From: Vagococcus bubulae
GTDB taxonomy: Bacteria > Bacillota > Bacilli > Lactobacillales > Vagococcaceae
DNA length: 64,000 nt
Direction of reading: 5' to 3'
NCBI RefSeq assembly: GCF_003950315.1
Contig: NZ_NGJT01000001.1
Coordinates: 186,001 to 250,000 of the forward strand
Below, one piece after another: positions 58,559 to 64,000 of this stretch. The notes under the pieces were generated by a model, which was not told the origin of the DNA, ran no database searches, and worked only from the letters and a program-made list of their open reading frames with translations. The position numbers and the translations under genes are program-made. How positions within the stretch are numbered: position 1 is the stretch's first letter; every line of letters begins with the position of its first letter.

Positions 58559-59512
58559 TTAGTTATCTGCATATGCCTTAATGATATCTGCAACCACTGG
58601 ATGTCTGACCACATCTTGTGTTGAGAATTCTATAAATGCAATTTTTTTGATATCTCTTAGTATTTTCTCAGCATGGACTAACCCACTTTCAACCCCACGA
58701 GGTAAATCTATCTGAGTTTTATCTCCATTTATAATCATCTTTGAACGATTTCCTAAACGAGTTAAAAACATCTTCATTTGTGCATTTGTTGTATTTTGTG
58801 CTTCATCTAATATAACAAAGGCTTCTTCTAATGTTCTCCCCCTCATATAAGCAAGCGGTGCTATTTCAATCACACCTCTATCCATTAATCTTGTTGTGTG
58901 TTCCATTCCAAGAATTTGATAGAGGGCATCATAGACCGGACGTAAATACGGATTGACTTTTTCTTGTAAATCCCCAGGTAGAAACCCTAAATTTTCTCCT
59001 GCTTCAACAGCTGGTCTTGTTAAAATAATTTTTTCTACTTCACCTTTTTTTAAAGCACTCACTGCCATTACAACTGCTAAAAATGTTTTACCAGTCCCAG
59101 CAGGTCCAATACCAAACGTCACATCATTTTTTTTAATGGCTTGAATATATTTTTTTTGTCCATCATTTTTCACACGAATGGCATTTCCTTTATTATCTTT
59201 TAATAAAGCATGTTCATAAAGACTAAAGAATGTTTCTAGTTGGCCTTTTTTTGCTAATTGAATAGCCGTTAGCATATCACTACTTGTAATGTTATGCCCT
59301 CTTAAAATTAACTGTTGTATAGCTGTTAAAATGTCTTGAACCATCGAAACATTTTCAGCACTTCCTGATAAATGAACAACCTCTCCTCGTGAAGAAATTG
59401 ATACATTTAAATATTCTTCAAGCATCTTGACATGTTTGTCATGTGTGCCAAACAAATCCTTGCTCTCAATGTTCTTATCTAACATAAATACTAGTGTTGT
59501 TTCTGACGTCAA
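58559..59512 (-). CDS. phoH: PhoH-like ATPase (PhoL/YbeZ type)
   Basis: A 317-residue protein with an N-terminal KH-like/PIN-linker region (1-110) and a P-loop ATPase domain: Walker A GPAGTGKTF (about 137-145), TRPAVEAGENLGFLPGD and Walker B VILDEAQNTT. The family is an RNA helicase-like ATPase functionally tied to YbeY and rRNA processing. It is the first gene of the phoH-pgpH-ybeY-dgkA-era-recO cluster, separated from yqeY by a strong terminator, so it probably has its own promoter in 59513-59630. Confidence 0.94.
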   Translation of the reverse strand: MTSETTLVFMLDKNIESKDLFGTHDKHVKMLEEYLNVSISSRGEVVHLSGSAENVSMVQDILTAIQQLILRGHNITSSDMLTAIQLAKKGQLETFFSLYEHALLKDNKGNAIRVKNDGQKKYIQAIKKNDVTFGIGPAGTGKTFLAVVMAVSALKKGEVEKIILTRPAVEAGENLGFLPGDLQEKVNPYLRPVYDALYQILGMEHTTRLMDRGVIEIAPLAYMRGRTLEEAFVILDEAQNTTNAQMKMFLTRLGNRSKMIINGDKTQIDLPRGVESGLVHAEKILRDIKKIAFIEFSTQDVVRHPVVADIIKAYADN

Positions 59513-59630
59513 TAACTACAGCTCCTTCATCATCTTATAACCTAAATAATACCACAATCTTCAAATAAAAAAAATAACGAGGCTACTTTCATGCTTTTTT
59601 CTACATGATTAGAAGTTAGTAGTATAACAC

Positions 59631-59669
59631 AAAAAAGAAGATAGAGGTGACAACCACCACTATCTTCTA
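59631..59669 (-). terminator. Terminator of rpsU-yqeY
   Basis: Minus strand: stem AGAAGATAG/CTATCTTCT with inner pairing GGTG/CACC, then TTTTTT. Confidence 0.85.
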
Positions 59670-59710
59670 AAAAATCTTTCATATACAATTAATAAAGAAA
59701 CGAAAATAGA

Positions 59711-60154
59711 CTATGCTAGGCTTTCTTTTACTAAAGCGTTGACTTTCTGACCGTCAGCCTTCCCTTTAGTTTTAGGCATAACAACACCCATCACTTTTCC
59801 GAAATCTTTCATTGATGACGCACCTGTTTCATCTACTGCAGATTGAATGATATCACGTAACTCATCCTCAGATAATTGTTCAGGCATATAGCGCTCAACA
59901 ATTTTAATCTCTCCAGAAACTTTTTCCACTAAATCTTGACGATCAGCTTGTTTAAATTCCTGTAACGAATCCTTACGCTGTTTCATCTCTCTAGATAAGA
60001 CAGTCAGTTCTTCATCAGGTGATAACGACTCACCTTTTTTGATTTCCTCATTTTGAATAGAAGATTTCATCATCCGTAAGACAGACAATGTTTCTTTATC
60101 TTTTGCTTTCATCGCTACTTTGATATCATTGTTTAACCTATTCAATAGAGTCAT
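59711..60154 (-). CDS. yqeY: GatB/YqeY domain protein
   Basis: 147 residues from [20 protein letters not shown], the usual family length, consisting of a helical YqeY domain with [14 protein letters not shown] and [18 protein letters not shown]. It resembles the tRNA-binding tail of GatB, and a role in tRNA amidation has been suggested but not proven. It follows rpsU by about 23 bases from the chosen start (ATG 60152-60154); another ATG six codons earlier lacks a ribosome binding site. The rpsU-yqeY pair is conserved in Firmicutes. Confidence 0.93.
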   Translation of the reverse strand: MTLLNRLNNDIKVAMKAKDKETLSVLRMMKSSIQNEEIKKGESLSPDEELTVLSREMKQRKDSLQEFKQADRQDLVEKVSGEIKIVERYMPEQLSEDELRDIIQSAVDETGASSMKDFGKVMGVVMPKTKGKADGQKVNALVKESLA

Positions 60155-60177
60155 AATATCAGATCCATTCATTAAAA

Positions 60178-60354
60178 CTAGTATTTTTTACGTTTTCTTG
60201 CAGCTTCAGACTTTTTCTTGCGTTTAACACTTGGTTTTTCGTAGTATTCACGCTTGCGGTACTCCTGTAAAGTACCAGTTTTTGAAACGGAACGTTTGAA
60301 GCGACGAAGAGCGTCATCTAATGATTCGTTTTTACGAACAACAGTTTTTGACAT
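60178..60354 (-). CDS. rpsU: 30S ribosomal protein S21
   Basis: 58 residues from [20 protein letters not shown], with [38 protein letters not shown]; a complete S21 with its basic C-terminal tail. It is a small-subunit protein near the anti-Shine-Dalgarno region. The start codon is preceded by GGAGGGA. An open frame extends 24 codons upstream but contains the ribosome binding site and is not translated. Confidence 0.98.
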   Translation of the reverse strand: MSKTVVRKNESLDDALRRFKRSVSKTGTLQEYRKREYYEKPSVKRKKKSEAARKRKKY

Positions 60355-60470
60355 ATAAATCCCTCCCTCCAAACTTTTTGGTAACCGTTTTTTATATAAA
60401 GTAATATTAAACAAAAAACTGTTCACAATATATTATAGCTAATTGAGTTTTTCTCGTCAACTACCTATTG

Positions 60471-60899
60471 TTAATTTTTTAAACATTTCTCGCATTTCCC
60501 TAATATTTCAAAACGATGACCTTCAATTAAACAACCTGGTAGTTGCTCTTGAAACATGTCCATCGGGCACATATGAATTTCTCTCGTCGCACCACAAGAA
60601 GTACAAATAAAGTGGTGATGATGGTGCTCCCCATGAACATCACAATGAAATCGGTACCTTTTTTCACCTTGTAAGTCTGTTTCTTCTAAAATATTTAATT
60701 CTGCAAAATCTCTCAAATTTCGATAAATCGTATCATAGCTGACACCTTTATATTTATTGTTCATAAAATTAAACACATCTAATGCCGCAACATAACGATT
60801 TTCATTAATCAGAAAAGAAAGTATATCCGAACGTTTTTTTGTGTACTTCAATCCATTGTCTTTCATTATCGATATCGCGTAGTCTAATTCTTTTTCCAA
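60471..60899 (-). CDS. zur: Fur-family regulator, Zur-like
   Basis: A 142-residue Fur-family repressor: winged-helix DNA-binding domain (1-80, LKYTKKRSDILSFL, GVSYDTIYRNLRDFAELNILEE) and a dimerisation domain with HGEHHHHHFICTSCGATREIHMCPMD and a C-terminal CEKC. Two CxxC pairs form the structural zinc site. The combination GEKRYRFHCD...HHHHHFIC and ...MCPMD closely resembles B. subtilis Zur rather than PerR or Fur, so zinc-responsive repression is the best guess. Divergent to ppsR; no obvious zinc transporter gene in the window. Confidence 0.88.
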   Translation of the reverse strand: MEKELDYAISIMKDNGLKYTKKRSDILSFLINENRYVAALDVFNFMNNKYKGVSYDTIYRNLRDFAELNILEETDLQGEKRYRFHCDVHGEHHHHHFICTSCGATREIHMCPMDMFQEQLPGCLIEGHRFEILGKCEKCLKN

Positions 60900-60985
60900 A
60901 ATCTTTCCCTCTCTTCATAATAATCATCGTCTAGGTTATATTATATGCTATAATTTAAGTAAAGTAAAAATATTAAGGATGTGAA

Positions 60986-61825
60986 ATGTCTATGACAGAC
61001 CAACGTATCAGCATTTTTATTATTTCTGATTCAGCAGGTGAAACAGCTTCTAAATTAGCTCAAGCTTCTATGGCCCAGTATGAAGATGCAAAAATAAAGA
61101 TACAAATTATTAAACGTGCATTCATCTATCGTGAAGAAGAACTCATACAAGCACTAGATGAAGCGAAAGCTCTTGATGCTATTGTCCTTCACACTCTTGT
61201 TTCCAAAGATTTAGTTAATATAGCCAACAACTATGGAAAACAACATAATCTCTTTATGATTGATGTTTTATCAGGATTAGTTGGCGAATTATCCAAACGA
61301 ACAGGTTTAGAGCCTAGTCGTTTACCAGGAGCTATGCATTTTCTAAGTAAAAATTATTTCGAAAGAATTAGCGCGATGGAATTTGCTGTAAAATATGACG
61401 ATGGTAAAAACCCTAAAGGATTTTTAGAAGCAGATATCCTTCTTCTAGGTGTGTCTCGTACGTCAAAAACACCATTAAGTTTGTTTTTAGCTAACAAAAA
61501 TTTAAAAGTCGCAAACTTACCATTGATACCAGAAGCACATATTCCACCACAACTTTGGGAAGTTGACCCGAAAAAAATAGTCGGTTTAACAAATAATCCT
61601 AAAGTATTAAATCGCATACGCCGAGAACGGATGAAATCATATGGTTTAAACCCAGATACTGCGTATTCAGATATTGATAAAATAAAACGAGAACTTGATT
61701 TTGCTAATGACCTATATAAAAAATTAGGCTGTTTAGTCATTAATGTTGCACAACTTTCTATAGAAGAAACTGCTTCTATTATTTTAAGTGAATTAAATAT
61801 TGAAGATACTAGTTATTTTGGATAA
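60986..61825 (+). CDS. PpsR/YqfL-type kinase-pyrophosphorylase (DUF299)
   Basis: A 279-residue protein: opening FIISDSAGETASKLAQA, P-loop-like GVSRTSKTPLSLFLANK (about 155-170) and the C-terminal region YSDIDKIKRELDFANDLYKKLGC. The family phosphorylates and dephosphorylates PEP synthase or pyruvate phosphate dikinase on a threonine. No PPDK/PpsA gene is in this window, so its target here is unknown. The upstream AAGGATG ribosome binding site supports the first ATG. It ends in the second copy of the palindromic repeat. Confidence 0.92.
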   Translation: MSMTDQRISIFIISDSAGETASKLAQASMAQYEDAKIKIQIIKRAFIYREEELIQALDEAKALDAIVLHTLVSKDLVNIANNYGKQHNLFMIDVLSGLVGELSKRTGLEPSRLPGAMHFLSKNYFERISAMEFAVKYDDGKNPKGFLEADILLLGVSRTSKTPLSLFLANKNLKVANLPLIPEAHIPPQLWEVDPKKIVGLTNNPKVLNRIRRERMKSYGLNPDTAYSDIDKIKRELDFANDLYKKLGCLVINVAQLSIEETASIILSELNIEDTSYFG

Positions 61826-61967
61826 TAAAAAAGAGGCTGACTAAAAAGTCTTAAAATAGAAAAAACCCCATGAAATCCGTTAATTACAACGTTGATTTCA
61901 TGGGATTTCTATTTTGTTAGTTAAGTGATTTTATTACCAAAATTACTTTTGGGTCAGCCTCTTTTTA
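61826..61967. repeat. Palindromic intergenic repeat, copy B
   Basis: About 142 bases between convergent ppsR and the epimerase gene. Outer arms AAAAAAGAGGCTGACTAAAA and GGGTCAGCCTCTTTTTATTT pair; inner hairpin holds CCCATGAAATCCGTTAATTA and its complement around GATTTCATGGG. It is the reverse complement of the copy at 50364-50511 with scattered differences. Probable bidirectional terminator; possibly a mobile miniature element. Confidence 0.85.
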
Positions 61968-61969
61968 TT

Positions 61970-62842
61970 TTATTGAATTCTTATAGTATAACTTTTATTA
62001 AAGTGATCACCTTTAGTTAATTTATTAATCCCGATTTTCTCTTCGATTTTCCCATTGCTAGAAACATCATCTGCTATCCCACACCAAGGTTCTATACAAA
62101 CAAACGGCGCTTCAACCGTATTCGGACTCCAAAAACCAACAAAAGGAAAATCTTCATAACTCAACATCACGCCATGCGGATGTTTATCAGATAAAATGGA
62201 AAAAGTATTTCTTCCTTTTGTTTCTAAAATTTGAGCATCTTCTTTAAAGAGCGAATGTTTTAATTGAATGGATGTATTGGTTTGTGCCAACGTCTTGCAC
62301 GCATTATTAATATAAGCCCCTTTTAGAGGAATTTTAATTCGTGATTTTAACGGTGCAAAATGAAGATAATAATCGCTCATCTCTGTGCCTTCAATTAGTG
62401 GTATGTTAAATGCCGGATGCCCACCAATCGAAAAATACATTTCATCAGAAAGCGTCGACACATCATAGCTGATGGTTAACGTTGTTTCTTCTAATTTATA
62501 ACCTATCAATAACCGAAACTCAAACGGATAATTTTTTAGTGTTTCTTGATTACTCTTTAACTCCAATATGGCAGAGTTATTTGTTTGCTCAATGACATCA
62601 AATAACATATCACGAGCAAATCCGTGTTGCCCCATTGAATAAGTTTTATCTTGATAAGAATAGGTATTGTCTTTTAATCGACCGACAAGCGGAAATAAAA
62701 CCGGCGCATGACGTCCCCAAAAGGCTGAATCGGCTTGCCAAATATATTCAACACCCGTTTCTTTTAAAATAAAACTGGATAACTCAGCCCCAAACTTATT
62801 AATGGTTACTCTAGCTCTCTCTGATTCTAATTTTAACGTCAT
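61970..62842 (-). CDS. Aldose 1-epimerase family protein (LacX-like)
   Basis: 290 residues from MTLKLESERARVTINKFGAE, a galactose mutarotase-like beta-sandwich with FWGRHAPVLFPLVGRLKDN, MGQHGFARD (catalytic His region), SIGGHPAFNIP (second His) and a C-terminal CIEPWCG with the catalytic-base Glu. It would interconvert alpha and beta anomers of a hexose; LacX-type members sit in various contexts and their sugar is often unknown. AGGAGG precedes the ATG at 62840-62842. It follows codY by ten bases, so it may be co-transcribed with codY. Confidence 0.88.
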   Translation of the reverse strand: MTLKLESERARVTINKFGAELSSFILKETGVEYIWQADSAFWGRHAPVLFPLVGRLKDNTYSYQDKTYSMGQHGFARDMLFDVIEQTNNSAILELKSNQETLKNYPFEFRLLIGYKLEETTLTISYDVSTLSDEMYFSIGGHPAFNIPLIEGTEMSDYYLHFAPLKSRIKIPLKGAYINNACKTLAQTNTSIQLKHSLFKEDAQILETKGRNTFSILSDKHPHGVMLSYEDFPFVGFWSPNTVEAPFVCIEPWCGIADDVSSNGKIEEKIGINKLTKGDHFNKSYTIRIQ

Positions 62843-62852
62843 GACATTCCTC

Positions 62853-63647
62853 CTAAACGACCGTTTCTTTATCAAGTAAGTTTATTAGTTGCTGATTGGT
62901 TATTTTTATAAATGTGCCTTTCATGCCTAGAGAACGCGTTTCAATCACACCACCTGATTCAAGTTTTCGTAATGCATTCACGATTACAGAACGAGTAATT
63001 CCTATTCTATCCGCAATACTAGATGTTGTTAAAATACCTTCTTCTGCATCTAATTCCTCAAAAATCGCTTTAATTGCTTTTAATTCACTAAAAGATAAAG
63101 ATTTCAATGCCATCTGTACCATACTCGTTTCACGAACTTGTTTTTCGATATCTCCAGATTTTTGATAGAGCATTTGCATCCCAACAACTGTGGCACTATA
63201 CTCTCCTAAAATAAAGTCTTCTGTATTAAATTTTTTATTTACACGACCTAAAAGAATGGTACCAAGTCTTGTACCAGCGCCAAATATTGGAACGAGCGTT
63301 GTATAAGCATTCGCCAATTCTTTTTTTAATTCAAAAGGAAAGATTGTCAATTCTTCATCTATTGGAATATTTTCAACAGTTTGCTGAATATCTTTTAACA
63401 ATGTCGTATACGAATGAGGGAATTGATGGTTAATAATCATTTCATTGATTCGTTCATTATTAAAATCATGTACCACAGAGTACCCTAACAACACACCTTC
63501 TTTTGACAAAATATAAGTATTACATTCCATAATATCTGATAATACTTGTGCCATTTGCAAATAAGGCATCTCTTTTTCTTCTTGAATGGTATTTTCTTTT
63601 TGTAACAATTCATTAATCATACGTGTTTTTTGCAATAAATCATTCAT
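62853..63647 (-). CDS. codY: Global transcriptional repressor CodY
   Basis: 264 residues: N-terminal GAF domain binding branched-chain amino acids (about 1-155), linker, and C-terminal winged helix (about 200-260) with ASSIADRIGITRSVIVNALRKLESGGVIETRSLGMKGTFI-type sequence (here ILTTSSIADRIGITRSVIVN), matching the CodY recognition helix. It represses nitrogen and amino-acid uptake genes when isoleucine/GTP are plentiful. It follows hslU, the standard xerC-hslV-hslU-codY arrangement. A candidate CodY box lies before the glnQ operon in this same window. Confidence 0.98.
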   Translation of the reverse strand: MNDLLQKTRMINELLQKENTIQEEKEMPYLQMAQVLSDIMECNTYILSKEGVLLGYSVVHDFNNERINEMIINHQFPHSYTTLLKDIQQTVENIPIDEELTIFPFELKKELANAYTTLVPIFGAGTRLGTILLGRVNKKFNTEDFILGEYSATVVGMQMLYQKSGDIEKQVRETSMVQMALKSLSFSELKAIKAIFEELDAEEGILTTSSIADRIGITRSVIVNALRKLESGGVIETRSLGMKGTFIKITNQQLINLLDKETVV

Positions 63648-63668
63648 ACCACCACTCCTAAACGATTG

Positions 63669-64000
63669 TTATAAAATGTAACGACTTAAATCCTCATCTT
63701 CAGAGATTTCACCTAATTTTTCATTCACATACTGTTCTGTGATGGTAATCTCACCCATTGACATATCAGGAGATTCAAATAATAAGTCTTCTAATAATTT
63801 TTCTAAAATAGTGTGCAAACGTCTTGCACCGATATTGTCTGTTTCACTATTCACGTTATACGCAATATTGGATAAGCGTTCAATCGCTTCTTTAGTAAAC
63901 GTCACATCTATGTTTTCAGTTTTAAGTAAGGCAATATACTGTTTAATCAATGCATTATTAGGTTCTGTTAAAATGCGTACAAAATCTTCTGCAGTTAAAT
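63669..64000 (-). CDS. hslU: ATP-dependent protease ATPase subunit HslU (5' part beyond the window)
   Basis: The minus-strand frame is open from base 64000 with no start in view. It reads [20 protein letters not shown] and then the C-terminal AAA+ domain, including [20 protein letters not shown] and the conserved C-terminus [10 protein letters not shown], which inserts into HslV. Only about 110 C-terminal residues are present; the gene is cut by the window edge, not broken. HslU unfolds substrates for the HslV peptidase. codY follows 21 bases after its stop. Confidence 0.95.
   Translation of the reverse strand, partial: LTAEDFVRILTEPNNALIKQYIALLKTENIDVTFTKEAIERLSNIAYNVNSETDNIGARRLHTILEKLLEDLLFESPDMSMGEITITEQYVNEKLGEISEDEDLSRYIL

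Noticed and set aside
63669-63950. A short separate 93-codon gene
   Set aside because: Its apparent start is an internal TTG leucine codon; the frame continues to the window edge and the residues match the HslU C-terminus.

Overview
The window is an AT-rich bacterial chromosome segment from a Gram-positive Firmicute. The combination of hslU-codY, cdaA-cdaR-glmM, a glmS ribozyme, PyrR attenuators, T-box leaders, class A PBP and dnaG-rpoD points to Lactobacillales, most likely an Enterococcaceae member (Enterococcus/Vagococcus type). That placement is inferred from gene content and protein character, not from a search. Almost all genes lie on the minus strand. Only five are on the plus strand: a Cys/Met-metabolism PLP enzyme, proC, a Na+/H+ antiporter, a class A PBP and a PpsR-type regulator. 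I see no rRNA, tRNA, CRISPR array, prophage or transposase. It reads as core genome.

Layout (coordinates rising, most transcription falling). 1-2.8 kb: uracil permease (cut by the window edge), pyrR and rluD, with PyrR-type attenuators before uraA and pyrR. 2.9-6.1 kb: cystine-type symporter, RidA and a divergent cystathionine lyase/synthase-like enzyme, a plausible sulfur amino acid group. 6.1-8.3 kb: thrS behind a threonine T-box. 8.4-16.6 kb: an uncharacterised ABC pair, proC, a BceAB-type ABC transporter without a two-component system beside it, and a CPA1 antiporter. 16.8-22.8 kb: an orphan lipoprotein, glmS with its ribozyme, then cdaA-cdaR-glmM, linking c-di-AMP synthesis to the UDP-GlcNAc pathway. 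23-27.7 kb: an NCS2 purine permease with a candidate PurBox, and a MacB/YknXYZ-like tripartite exporter. 27.9-34.5 kb: a secreted DUF1002 protein, dnaG-rpoD and a CtpE-like P-type ATPase. 34.6-38.3 kb: an unusual operon of FtsX-like permease, ATPase and a membrane-anchored PASTA protein. 38.4-42.3 kb: a heterodimeric ABC exporter and a YneF-type protein. 42.4-47.8 kb: endonuclease IV, a GlnQHMP-type amino acid importer with a strong candidate CodY box, and tyrS. 48-53.7 kb: class A PBP, then glyQS behind a glycine T-box. 53.7-60.9 kb: recO, era, dgkA, ybeY, pgpH, phoH, yqeY, rpsU and zur. 61-64 kb: ppsR, a LacX-like epimerase, codY and the 3' part of hslU.

The genes serve translation (thrS, tyrS, glyQS, rluD, ybeY, era, rpsU), replication and transcription (dnaG, rpoD), envelope synthesis (glmS, glmM, pbp, dgkA), c-di-AMP turnover (cdaA/cdaR and pgpH) and nutrient sensing (codY, zur, PyrR). 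RNA-level control is dense: two PyrR attenuators, two T-boxes, one glmS ribozyme and a terminator-like hairpin in the dnaG leader. Two copies of a ~145-bp palindromic intergenic repeat, in opposite orientation, lie at 50.4 and 61.8 kb. The best candidates for something under-described are the ABC-PASTA operon, this repeat family, and the candidate CodY and PurR sites.
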